Assembly: GCA_965237485.1 (NCBI GenBank)
Contig: CBDEFQ010000010.1
Span: 496,001-560,000, forward strand
Length of the DNA stretch: 64,000 nt
Source: JAAELZ01 sp965237485
GTDB taxonomy: Bacteria > Pseudomonadota > Gammaproteobacteria > Arenicellales > Poriferihabitantaceae
Reading direction: 5' to 3'
Below, in pieces: positions 43,180-51,808 of this stretch (the stretch's first letter is position 1; each line of letters opens with the position of its first letter). The notes below the pieces were generated by a model. That model saw nothing but the letters and a program-made list of their open reading frames with translations. It was not told the DNA's origin and searched no databases. The position numbers and the translations under genes were made by a program.

Positions 43180-44667
43180 ATGAGTATTAACATTACAAAA
43201 GCAGCGGTCGTTGGCGGCGGCGTTATTGGTGCGGGTTGGATTGCACGCTTATTAGAAAACAGCATTGATGTGCATGTATTTGACCCAGACACCGATGCGC
43301 AGCGCAAGATAGATGCAGTGCTAGGCAACGCAGAAGCCGCCTATGAAAAGCTCACCGGCGCGCCACGCCGTGTAAAAGGTAAATTAACGCTCGAGAAAAC
43401 GCTCGCCGCTGCGGTTAGCAACAGCCAACTGATTATTGAATCGGTACCAGAAGATTTAAGCATTAAACAAGCTGTTTATGCGCAAATCGAAGAAAGCGCA
43501 GCGGATGATGCCATCATCACGTCTTCAACCTCGGGCATTATGCCCAGCGGTCTACAGGCCAAGATGCACGCTCCCGAACGCTTGATCGTAGCCCACCCAT
43601 TTAACCCAGTGTATTTGTTGCCGATGGTTGAATTGGTTGGCGGAAACAAAACAGCTGCTGGAACCATCGATCAGGTTCAAGAAATCTGTGAATACATGGG
43701 CATGCGTCCGTTGCGCGTTAAGAAGGAAATCGACGCTTTTATTGCGGATCGTCTTCTAGAATCTGTTTGGCGCGAATCATTATGGTTAGTGCGCGACGGT
43801 GTCGCCACCACTGAAGACATAGACGACGCCATACGCTTTGGCTTTGGCCTGCGTTGGGCGCAGATGGGCTTATTTGAGACTTATCGCATTGCAGGCGGCG
43901 AAGCCGGTATGAAGCACTTTCTAGATCAATTCGGCCCGACATTAAGCTGGCCATGGACGCGCTTGATGAATGTGCCAGAACTCACCGAGGAGCTGGTTGA
44001 ACTCATTAGCAGCCAGTCGGACGCGCAATCAGGACAATATGGCATTCGCGAGTTGGAGCAAATTCGCGACACCAATTTGGTGTCCATCATGCAAGCGCTA
44101 AAAGATAACCAATGGGGCGCTGGGTTAACTCTAGATAGCTATGAAAAGCAGCTGTTTAGTGAAGCCGACAGCACAATCGAAAGTACCGATATTGATATAT
44201 CAAAGCCGATTGAAACCGTGAATCGTCGTGTGCCAGCAGATTGGATTGACTATAACGGCCACATGAATGAGAGCCGTTATTTGCAATGCTTTAGCGATGC
44301 CTCAGATTACTTAATGCGGTTAATCGGTGTAAGTGCCCAATACATGCAAACCACCGGATCTTATTTTACGGTGGAAACGCATATTCAAAACATCGACGAA
44401 ACCACAGCCGGAGAGCGAATAAATGTGCAAACGCAAGTGATTGAGCTTGCGGGCAAGAAACTACACGTTATTCATTCTTTGTACCACGCCGATGGCCGCC
44501 TACTGGCAACGGGAGAGCACATGCTTATTCATGTGAGCCTTGAAACACGAAGAGCAACTGAACCCGCAGAAAGTGTATTAGCAAAAGCCGAAGTAATCGC
44601 TAACGCACATAAATCGCTTGAGTTGCCGAACGGCACTGGCCGCTTTGTCGGCCAAGCACGGTCATAA
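43180..44667 (+). CDS. lcdH: L-carnitine dehydrogenase fused to betainyl-CoA thioesterase
   Basis: This is a 495-residue fusion. Residues 1-~315 form a 3-hydroxyacyl-CoA-dehydrogenase-type NAD enzyme (VVGGGVIGAGWIARLLENSIDVHVFDPD; IIESVPEDLSIKQ; HPFNPVYLLPMVELV; GLRWAQMGLFETYRIAGGEAG). Residues ~345-480 form a hotdog thioesterase (VNRRVPADWIDYNGHMNESRYLQCFSDASD). The first half oxidises carnitine to 3-dehydrocarnitine; the second would release glycine betaine from betainyl-CoA. The same fusion is known from other bacterial carnitine dehydrogenases. Confidence 0.9.
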   Translation: MSINITKAAVVGGGVIGAGWIARLLENSIDVHVFDPDTDAQRKIDAVLGNAEAAYEKLTGAPRRVKGKLTLEKTLAAAVSNSQLIIESVPEDLSIKQAVYAQIEESAADDAIITSSTSGIMPSGLQAKMHAPERLIVAHPFNPVYLLPMVELVGGNKTAAGTIDQVQEICEYMGMRPLRVKKEIDAFIADRLLESVWRESLWLVRDGVATTEDIDDAIRFGFGLRWAQMGLFETYRIAGGEAGMKHFLDQFGPTLSWPWTRLMNVPELTEELVELISSQSDAQSGQYGIRELEQIRDTNLVSIMQALKDNQWGAGLTLDSYEKQLFSEADSTIESTDIDISKPIETVNRRVPADWIDYNGHMNESRYLQCFSDASDYLMRLIGVSAQYMQTTGSYFTVETHIQNIDETTAGERINVQTQVIELAGKKLHVIHSLYHADGRLLATGEHMLIHVSLETRRATEPAESVLAKAEVIANAHKSLELPNGTGRFVGQARS

Positions 44668-44685
44668 ACAGAGGGGGATAAAAAA

Positions 44686-45846
44686 ATGCAATTTGGACTA
44701 AGCACAGAGCAGCAAATGATTGTAGACACGGTCCGCAGTTTTGTTGAAAACGAAATGTACCCTCATGAAAATGAAATCGAGCGAACTGGCATTGTGCCCA
44801 CTGAACTTGGACAAGAGATTAAACAAAAGGTCATCGATCTCGGCTTTTACGCTGCCAACTTACCGGAATCGGTCGGTGGCGGCGGTCTTGGGCATTTAGA
44901 TTTCACACTACTTGAGCGCGAACTTGGCCGCACCAGCATGGGCCTGGCTGTTTATTTTGGCCGGCCTTCCGGTATTCTACTGGCGTGCAATGACCAACAA
45001 AAAGAACAATACTTGCTCCCCGCTGTTCGCGGTGAAAAATTTGACGCCATCGCGATGACAGAGCCCGGTGCGGGCTCAGATGTTCGTGGTATGCGCTGCA
45101 ATGCCAAACGCGATGGCGGCGATTGGATCATTAATGGCACCAAGCATTTTATTAGTCACGCCGATATTGCTGATTTTGTTATATGCTGGGTTGCTACTGG
45201 AGAGGAAGAAACTCCGCGCGGCATCAAGAAAAAAATTACTTGTTTCTTAGTCGACCGTGACACTCCCGGTTTTGAAATTCGCCCTGGATATGAATCAGTC
45301 AGTCACCGCGGCTACCATAACTGTATACTAAACTTTGATGACTGCCGCATCCCAGGTGCGCAGATTCTGGGCGACGTACACCGCGGTTTTGACGTAGCGA
45401 ATGATTGGCTATATGCCACTCGATTAACTGTAGCGGCATCTGCAGTTGGCCGTGCCCGCCGTGCATTTGATATCGCTTTAGGCCACGCTGCAGAACGTGA
45501 ACAGTTCGGACAGAAAATTGGCCGCTTTCAAGGTGTGTCTTTTAAATTGGCGGATATGATCACCGGGATCGACGCAGCAGATTGGCTAACTCTAGCTTCT
45601 GCCTGGCGCTTAGACCAGGGTTTACCCGCCAACCGTGAAATCGCATCCGCCAAGGTGTACGCCACTGAAATGCTGGCTAAAGTTACCGACGAAGCCATTC
45701 AAGTATTAGGTGGTATGGGACTAATGAGTGACTTGCCCTTGGCGCGCTTTTGGAAAGACGCTAGAGTGGAACGCATTTGGGATGGTACATCTGAAATCCA
45801 GCGCCACATTATCTCGCGAGAGTTATTACGCCCATTAGGCTGTTGA
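44686..45846 (+). CDS. Acyl-CoA dehydrogenase, probable gamma-butyrobetainyl-CoA dehydrogenase/CaiA-like
   Basis: This 386-residue flavoprotein of the acyl-CoA dehydrogenase family has AIAMTEPGAGSDVRGMRC (FAD/substrate loop), a Trp-rich middle, RLTVAASAVGRARRAFDIALGHAAEREQFGQKI and QVLGGMGLMSDLPLARFWKDARVERIWDGTSEIQRHIISREL, the usual C-terminal signature. The general base cannot be fixed by eye. Its place between the carnitine dehydrogenase and a CoA ligase plus caiD suggests it oxidises gamma-butyrobetainyl-CoA to crotonobetainyl-CoA; the substrate is inferred from context. A GAGGGGG ribosome site precedes it. Confidence 0.85.
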   Translation: MQFGLSTEQQMIVDTVRSFVENEMYPHENEIERTGIVPTELGQEIKQKVIDLGFYAANLPESVGGGGLGHLDFTLLERELGRTSMGLAVYFGRPSGILLACNDQQKEQYLLPAVRGEKFDAIAMTEPGAGSDVRGMRCNAKRDGGDWIINGTKHFISHADIADFVICWVATGEEETPRGIKKKITCFLVDRDTPGFEIRPGYESVSHRGYHNCILNFDDCRIPGAQILGDVHRGFDVANDWLYATRLTVAASAVGRARRAFDIALGHAAEREQFGQKIGRFQGVSFKLADMITGIDAADWLTLASAWRLDQGLPANREIASAKVYATEMLAKVTDEAIQVLGGMGLMSDLPLARFWKDARVERIWDGTSEIQRHIISRELLRPLGC

Positions 45847-45856
45847 AGCTTCAAGC

Positions 45857-47983
45857 ATGTCTGCTGAAAGTGATAGCGGTAAGTTAAGCCGCCTTATTAG
45901 ACCACGTTCGGTCGCTATCTTCGGCGGCCACTGGGCCGCTGAGGTAATTCGCCAATGCCAGAAAATTGGCTTTACAGGTGATATCTGGCCGGTCCACCCT
46001 AGGCACGAAACCATAGAAGGCTTGAACGCCTATCAGAGCGTTGATGAGTTACCCGGGGTGCCGGACGCCTGTTTTATTGGGGTCAACCGCGAAATTACCG
46101 TGTCTATCGTGAAACAGCTTAGCGAGCTGGGTGCGGGCGGAGCGGTATGCTTTTCTTCAGGTTATACCGAAACCTTAGATGGGGATAATAGCCACGGCCA
46201 AGAGCTACAGAATGCCCTAATCGAAGCAGCGGGTGATATGCCCGTGCTAGGCCCAAACTGCTATGGCTTCATCAACTACTTTGACGGCACCTTGCTCTGG
46301 CCAGACCAACACGGCGGCCATGTTTTAGCTTTCCAAAGCAAGGGCGTTGCCATTATCGCCCAATCGTCAAACATGGCCATCAATATGAGCATGCAACGAC
46401 GCGACCTGCCCATCGGCTACCTAATGACCGTGGGTAATCAAGCCAAAGTAGGTTTGTCACAACTGGGTTCAGTCTTGTTAGACGACCCACGGGTTAGCTG
46501 TTTAGGCTTACATGTTGAAGGGTTCGATTCCATCGCGGGCATGGAAGCACTGGCACAAAAAGCCTATGCCCTAGGCAAACCTATTGTGGTTCTCAAGGTA
46601 GGCAAAAGCGAACAAGCCCAAGCGGGCACAATTTCGCATACCGCTTCACTAGCTGGTGCGCATGAGGCCTCGCGAGCATTTATAGCACGCCTCGGCATGG
46701 CAGAGGTGAACAGCCTGCCCATTTTTTTGGACACACTCAAGTTCATTAACTGGTTTGGCGTATTACCAGACAATAAGCTATCGGCTATGGTTTGCTCAGG
46801 TGGAGAAGCCAGCTTAATTGCCGATTTGGCGGTAGACAAAGATATCGAATTTACACCGTTGACCCTATCCGCTAGAGAGGAAACCGAATCCGCTTTAGGC
46901 CCCATGGTAACGGTTGCCAACCCCTTAGATTTTCATACTTACATTTGGGAAAATACAGAGCAAACCACCGCTGCGTTTAGCGGTGTGTTATCAGGTGGTT
47001 TTGATCTGAGCATCTTGATACAAGACTTTCCGCAAGCGCCACTTAGCGACTGTGGTTGGCAAATAACTGCTGAATCGTTAATCGCCGCCAAGAAAACTAT
47101 TGAACAGCGCCAAAACAAAAATTTAAACGTAGTGATGGTGTCCTCCTTGATCGAAAGCATGCCCTCTAAAGCCTTGCGTGAGCAATACGCGGACCAAGGT
47201 TTGCTTTGTTTTGGTGGCTTTGACGAAATACTGATCGCAGCAGGTGCTTCCGCGAAGATTGGGGCATGCTGGCAGAAATGGGGTGAAGAAGGCTTCCCGG
47301 CTCCGTTGCTACTGCCTGCTGCACCAACTGCCACGCCATGGAGCATGGATGAACACCAAGCAAAACAAGCGTTGCAAAGAGCAGGCCTGAATACACCTAA
47401 GGCAGTTAGAGCCAAAAACAAAGCGGAAGTACTTGCTGGGCATACCCAAATAGGCTTTCCCTTAGTGGCCAAAGCACTGGGGATCGCCCATAAAACCGAG
47501 TACAACGCCGTCCGACTAAACATAACAACTTTAGAAGAGCTTGCCCAAGCAGTGGATGAGCTTTTTCGGATAAGTAACGAAGTGACGCTAGAAAGCATGG
47601 TAAACGACGCACTAGGGGAAATGATTATCGGCGTCACCAGCGACCCGCAATACGGCCTATTCCTAACTATCGGTCTCGGGGGTATATCGGTAGAGTTACT
47701 CAAAGAAAGTACTGGTATGCTGCTGCCGACTAATCGGATTGAGATCAAGACAGCCATAAAGTCCCTCAAAATCGGCCCTCTGTTTGAATCGTATCGTGGT
47801 CAAAAGGCCTGGAATTTAGACGCCGTTATTGATGCGGTTTTAGCGGTACAATCATTTGCAATAAAGCGCCAACAAACATTGTTGGAACTCGACATTAACC
47901 CTTTAATGGTCAGCGAACATTCGGCGGTTGCCGTCGATGCGCTGGCCCTACTTAATACCAAGCTCAATTTGGAGATTAGCTAA
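45857..47983 (+). CDS. Acyl-CoA synthetase (NDP-forming), probable betainyl-type CoA ligase
   Basis: The 708-residue protein has a CoA-binding domain (~15-145, SRLIRPRSVAIFGG), succinyl-CoA-ligase-like domains (~150-470) with the phosphohistidine segment AGTISHTASLAGAHEASRAF, and a C-terminal ATP-grasp domain (~490-705: AKQALQRAGLNTPKAVRA, PLVAKALGIAHKTEYNAVRL, LGEMIIGVTSDPQYGLFLTIGLGG, LLELDINPLMV). It would activate gamma-butyrobetaine, crotonobetaine or carnitine to the CoA thioester with release of ADP. Enterobacterial carnitine systems use the unrelated AMP-forming CaiC. The stop is followed immediately by the caiD ATG. Confidence 0.85.
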   Translation: MSAESDSGKLSRLIRPRSVAIFGGHWAAEVIRQCQKIGFTGDIWPVHPRHETIEGLNAYQSVDELPGVPDACFIGVNREITVSIVKQLSELGAGGAVCFSSGYTETLDGDNSHGQELQNALIEAAGDMPVLGPNCYGFINYFDGTLLWPDQHGGHVLAFQSKGVAIIAQSSNMAINMSMQRRDLPIGYLMTVGNQAKVGLSQLGSVLLDDPRVSCLGLHVEGFDSIAGMEALAQKAYALGKPIVVLKVGKSEQAQAGTISHTASLAGAHEASRAFIARLGMAEVNSLPIFLDTLKFINWFGVLPDNKLSAMVCSGGEASLIADLAVDKDIEFTPLTLSAREETESALGPMVTVANPLDFHTYIWENTEQTTAAFSGVLSGGFDLSILIQDFPQAPLSDCGWQITAESLIAAKKTIEQRQNKNLNVVMVSSLIESMPSKALREQYADQGLLCFGGFDEILIAAGASAKIGACWQKWGEEGFPAPLLLPAAPTATPWSMDEHQAKQALQRAGLNTPKAVRAKNKAEVLAGHTQIGFPLVAKALGIAHKTEYNAVRLNITTLEELAQAVDELFRISNEVTLESMVNDALGEMIIGVTSDPQYGLFLTIGLGGISVELLKESTGMLLPTNRIEIKTAIKSLKIGPLFESYRGQKAWNLDAVIDAVLAVQSFAIKRQQTLLELDINPLMVSEHSAVAVDALALLNTKLNLEIS

Positions 47984-47984
47984 G

Positions 47985-48770
47985 ATGTCTGAAACAATAC
48001 AAGTTCGCCGCGAAGGCACTATTTTACAAGTGACCTTAGATCGTCCTAAGGCTAACGCGATTGACCTGCACACCAGCCGTAAGATGGGCGAAGTGTTTGC
48101 TGAGTTTCGTGATGACCCAGAAATGCGAGTGGCCATCGTCAACACGGCTGGAGACAAATTTTTCTGTGCAGGTTGGGACTTAAAAGCCGCCGCAGACGGC
48201 GATGCAGTAGACGCCTATTACGGCGTTGGAGGCTTCGCAGGCCTACAGGAATTAAGAGGCCTTAACAAACCGGTAATCTGCGCAGTACACGGAATGGCGG
48301 TAGGCGGGGGTTTCGAACTAGCCCTATCAGCGGATTTGATCTATGCCAGTTCCACCTCTAGCTTTGCCTTACCCGAAATTTATGCGGGCACCTTAGCCGA
48401 TGCCGCCACCATTAAACTACCCAAGCGCATTCCCTATCATGTGGCCATGGACTTGCTCTACACCGGTCGATGGATGGACGTAGAAGAGGCGCATAAGTGG
48501 GGACTGGTTAACGAGATATTAGAAGATGGTGATGCCTTAATGAAACGCGTGTGGGAAGTAGCGCAATTGTTAGCCTCTGGCCCACCATTGGTTTTTGCGG
48601 CCATCAAAGAAACCGCCAAAGAAGCCGAAGGCCAGAAGTTTCAAGACACCCTAAACTCAGTGACTAAGCGACAGTTAGCCACCGTCGATAAACTCTATGG
48701 CAGTGAAGACGGTTTAGAAGGCTTTAAGGCATTTGCAGAGAAACGTGCACCTGTTTGGAAAGGCAAATAA
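47985..48770 (+). CDS. caiD: Crotonobetainyl-CoA hydratase (carnitinyl-CoA dehydratase)
   Basis: This 261-residue crotonase has the same length as Escherichia coli CaiD and very similar sequence at both ends: TLDRPKANAID, FCAGWDLKAAADG (oxyanion loop), GMAVGGGFELALSADLIYAS, SFALPE, and the closing FAEKRAPVWKGK. It interconverts crotonobetainyl-CoA and L-carnitinyl-CoA. I chose the ATG at 47985, one base after the ligase stop; an upstream in-frame ATG would lie inside the ligase gene. The GTLADAA segment replaces GIVPDSGG of E. coli CaiD. It is the last gene of the operon. Confidence 0.93.
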   Translation: MSETIQVRREGTILQVTLDRPKANAIDLHTSRKMGEVFAEFRDDPEMRVAIVNTAGDKFFCAGWDLKAAADGDAVDAYYGVGGFAGLQELRGLNKPVICAVHGMAVGGGFELALSADLIYASSTSSFALPEIYAGTLADAATIKLPKRIPYHVAMDLLYTGRWMDVEEAHKWGLVNEILEDGDALMKRVWEVAQLLASGPPLVFAAIKETAKEAEGQKFQDTLNSVTKRQLATVDKLYGSEDGLEGFKAFAEKRAPVWKGK

Positions 48771-48780
48771 GAAACCTAAA

Positions 48781-48919
48781 GAGACCGCAGCATAACGTAG
48801 CGAGTGCAGAAAAGACTAGGCAAAAATGAGAGAAAAAGCGCAGTTTATGTGTATAAATGAGCATTTTGAGCGAATTTTTAACGACGTATTTTCAAGCGTA
48901 GTAGTTATGCTGCGGTCTC
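48781..48919. repeat. 139-bp inverted-repeat unit after caiD
   Basis: GAGACCGCAGCATAAC at 48781-48796 is exactly complementary to 48904-48919, with 107 bases between. The inside is A-rich and non-coding. It could be a small MITE or a large hairpin ending the carnitine operon. There is no T-run, which argues against a simple intrinsic terminator. No second copy was found in the window. Confidence 0.55.
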
Positions 48920-48947
48920 CTAAAGAAGTAATAGCAAGCAAGTGTTA

Positions 48948-49400
48948 CTAAACCGAACTCAATAGAATGCTAGTTTCGCTATTTAGTACGCCGTCAATAA
49001 CTCTTACCTCACCCAATACGCGGTCAAAGCTTGACAGGCTAGAAGTCTGTATTTCGGCAACAAGATCCCACGATCCATTTGTGGTGTGCAGCGTAGTCAA
49101 CTCGGGGAAGCCTCTTAGCTTTTGTATTATTTGAGAGGTGGACTTACCTTCGACCTCGATCATCATCACAGCACGAATGGTATCCAAACCATAATCTTCT
49201 TGTACCCTAATGGTAAAACCCAAGAGGGCCCCTGAAGCCAACAGCTTATCTAATCGGTTCTGTACGGTTCCTCTGGATATATTGAGCTTTTTGGAGATTT
49301 TTGATAATGAAGCTCGACCATCATTACGCAGTAAACCGATGATCTCCTTGTCCAAATTATCGTAGGTGTGTTTGCTGAGTAGCATTCGATCTACAGTCAT
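48948..49400 (-). CDS. Lrp/AsnC-family transcriptional regulator
   Basis: The 150-residue protein has an N-terminal winged HTH (~15-60: LDKEIIGLLRNDGRASLSKISKKLNISRGTVQNRLDKLLASGAL) and a C-terminal RAM ligand domain (~75-145: VMMIEVEGKSTSQIIQKLRGFPELTTLHTTNGSWDLVAEIQT). It is divergent from the ornithine cyclodeaminase-arginase pair, with 154 A/T-rich bases between them. It is therefore most likely the arginine- or ornithine-responsive regulator of those genes. Confidence 0.9.
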   Translation of the reverse strand: MTVDRMLLSKHTYDNLDKEIIGLLRNDGRASLSKISKKLNISRGTVQNRLDKLLASGALLGFTIRVQEDYGLDTIRAVMMIEVEGKSTSQIIQKLRGFPELTTLHTTNGSWDLVAEIQTSSLSSFDRVLGEVRVIDGVLNSETSILLSSV

Positions 49401-49554
49401 GTTTTATATATATTCACATTTTGAACTGTAAATAGTAACAATTTAGACCAAAATATTACATATTATTGACATTTTAACTAACACTCTGAGCGATTAAAAT
49501 GCCATACACTCGCTATTTTGATTTTAACAAGCTCTAAATGAGGACATATCAAGC

Positions 49555-50637
49555 ATGGCTATTAATCTAAGTTCACAAAAGTCATTAAGCACTGTGCCTT
49601 TTGTAAGCGTTGATCATATGATGAAATTAGTCTGCAAAGTTGGAACCGAAGATATGCTTTCGGGGCTTATAGCGTATCTCGAAGTAGACTTTAAACGCTG
49701 GGAGATGTTCGATAAGACTCCCAGAGTGGCATCACACTCTGACCAAGGGGTTATTGAGTTGATGCCAACCAGTGATGGCGAGCTATATGGGTTTAAGTAC
49801 GTGAATGGACACCCGAAGAACATGAAGGAGGGTCTGCAAACCGTCACTGCGTTTGGTGTGTTATCAGAGGTAAGCACGGGATATCCGCTGTTGTTCTCAG
49901 AAATGACCATACTCACAGCATTTCGAACCGCAGCCACTTCGGCGATGGCGGCAAAATACTTAGCACGCAAAGACTCAAAGTGTATGGCGCTGATTGGAAA
50001 CGGTGCGCAGGCAGAATTTCAAGCGCTCGCGTTTAAGTCAATATTAGATGTCGACAAAATTCGACTATACGATATTGACCCAGTGGCAACCGACAAGTTT
50101 ATTTTTAACCTTAACAACAGCGGTTTTGACATCATACGCTGCGCTTCAGTGCTTGAAGCTATAGAAGGGGCTGATATTATTACCACTGTTACCGCCGATA
50201 AGCAGTGTGCAACCATATTAACCAACGATATGGTTATGCCCGGGGTACACATCAATGCTGTTGGCGGAGATTGCCCTGGTAAAACCGAGCTGGAAAAAGA
50301 AATACTACTGCGCTCTGAAATTTTCGTTGAATACCCCCCTCAAACACGTATAGAAGGAGAAATTCAGCAATTGGCTGATGACTATCCCGTAAAAGAACTG
50401 TGGCAGTTCATTTTGGCTGGAGAACAAGGAAGAAAGACCGATACCGAAATTACCCTATTTGATAGCGTTGGCTTTGCAATAGAAGATTTTTCTGCGCTAA
50501 GATATATTTATGATCAGTTGAATAAACCCGGAATGACCGGCCTGTGCGAATACCTCGATATGATTGCCGACCCAGACGAGCCGCGAGATCTATATGGTAT
50601 GGTTCAACGTTCGAAACAACTATCCGACGCCGGATAG
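49555..50637 (+). CDS. ocd: Ornithine cyclodeaminase
   Basis: This 360-residue OCD/mu-crystallin family enzyme converts L-ornithine to L-proline and ammonia using bound NAD. Key segments are the substrate region GFKYVNGHPKN (Lys), LTAFRTAATSAMAAKYLA, the Rossmann motif ALIGNGAQAEFQALAF with YDIDP, INAVGGDCPGKTEL and TLFDSVGFAIEDFSAL. It is paired with arginase, so arginine is routed through ornithine to proline. The start ATG follows AATGAGGACA. Confidence 0.93.
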   Translation: MAINLSSQKSLSTVPFVSVDHMMKLVCKVGTEDMLSGLIAYLEVDFKRWEMFDKTPRVASHSDQGVIELMPTSDGELYGFKYVNGHPKNMKEGLQTVTAFGVLSEVSTGYPLLFSEMTILTAFRTAATSAMAAKYLARKDSKCMALIGNGAQAEFQALAFKSILDVDKIRLYDIDPVATDKFIFNLNNSGFDIIRCASVLEAIEGADIITTVTADKQCATILTNDMVMPGVHINAVGGDCPGKTELEKEILLRSEIFVEYPPQTRIEGEIQQLADDYPVKELWQFILAGEQGRKTDTEITLFDSVGFAIEDFSALRYIYDQLNKPGMTGLCEYLDMIADPDEPRDLYGMVQRSKQLSDAG

Positions 50638-50680
50638 AAATTGCATTACCTAAATATCCACATGACTCGGTTGATAGATT

Positions 50681-51601
50681 ATGAATAGCGAGACCAAGCC
50701 TATCCACATTATAAACGTGCCACTAGATCTTGGGGCATCACGCCGCGGTACCGATGGTGGGCCTTCAGCCATGCGAGTTGCTGGGCTAAACAAAGCAATT
50801 AGAAAAATTGGATATGCGGTCGCTACAGAAACTGATATCCCTGTTCCCATTATGGAAACCAGGACAAGCACCAATAAGCAGGCTCGTTTTAAGGAAGAAA
50901 TTCTTGCTGTTTGTGAACAGCTTGGCGGTGAGACTTATCGTGCGATGGCTAACAATGAAATGCCATTGGTCATCGGCGGCGATCATTCAATAGCAATGGG
51001 TACCGTATCCGGCGTGAGTAAGTATTTTAACGAAAATAATCAAAACCTAGGGCTAATTTGGTTTGATGCGCATGGTGATATGAACCGACCTGAAATTTCA
51101 CCAAGCGGAAATATACACGGTATGCCATTAGCCCATTTATTGGGCTATGGAGATGCGGATTTATCGAACGTACTCGGAGTTAATCCCACAGTGCGCCCAG
51201 AAAACGTGGTGCTCATTGGTATTCGAGACATTGACCGTAACGAGCGAGAGTTTATCAATCAATCCGGGATTACAACTTTTACGATGCGTGATATTGACGA
51301 AATGGGTATGAGCGAGGTAGCCAAACAAACACTTGAGGTGGTCAATAAAAATACCGCTGGATTTCACATCAGTTTTGACGTTGATGGTTGCGACCCAGAA
51401 GTGATTCCAGGTTCGGGTACGCTCGTCCCAGGCGGAGTAAGTTACAGAGAAGCACATCTGCTATTAGAGGACTGTGCGAGTAATGGGCGTATGACTTCCA
51501 TGGAAATTGTAGAGTTGAACCCTTTTTTAGATCAGAGGAATATATCAGCGGAGCGAGCCGTGACATTCATTCAAAGTGCTTTGGGTCGTAATATCTTGTG
51601 A
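50681..51601 (+). CDS. rocF: Arginase
   Basis: This 306-residue ureohydrolase hydrolyses arginine to ornithine and urea. The manganese-binding motifs are complete: GGDHSIAMGTV, IWFDAHGDMNRPE, SGNIHGMPLAHLLG and HISFDVDGCDPEVIPGSGTLVPGG. The segment TSMEIVELNPFLDQ is typical of true arginases rather than agmatinases. It lies 43 bases after ocd in one operon. Immediately past its stop an inverted-repeat element begins. Confidence 0.94.
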   Translation: MNSETKPIHIINVPLDLGASRRGTDGGPSAMRVAGLNKAIRKIGYAVATETDIPVPIMETRTSTNKQARFKEEILAVCEQLGGETYRAMANNEMPLVIGGDHSIAMGTVSGVSKYFNENNQNLGLIWFDAHGDMNRPEISPSGNIHGMPLAHLLGYGDADLSNVLGVNPTVRPENVVLIGIRDIDRNEREFINQSGITTFTMRDIDEMGMSEVAKQTLEVVNKNTAGFHISFDVDGCDPEVIPGSGTLVPGGVSYREAHLLLEDCASNGRMTSMEIVELNPFLDQRNISAERAVTFIQSALGRNIL

Positions 51602-51808
51602 TGTGAATTGCTAGTACACTTTCAAGATAATATTGCCTAATTCAGTGAGTCTGTCCGCGTACCTGGCAAGGCGTCGCTTGCAGGAAATGGCGCTCCCTTT
51701 GCAAAAGCGGCAACGCAGTCCAGGTGGCGCGGACAGGCTCACCCAAAGGGCGCCAACGCACCGTCCCACAGCTGCGTTGTATCGCTTTTGAAGGGAGTGA
51801 CCATTCAT

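Noticed and set aside
47928..47984. Upstream ATG for the CaiD gene, extending it by 19 codons
   Set aside because: It lies wholly inside the CoA ligase gene, and the protein from 47985 matches the exact length and start of known CaiD.
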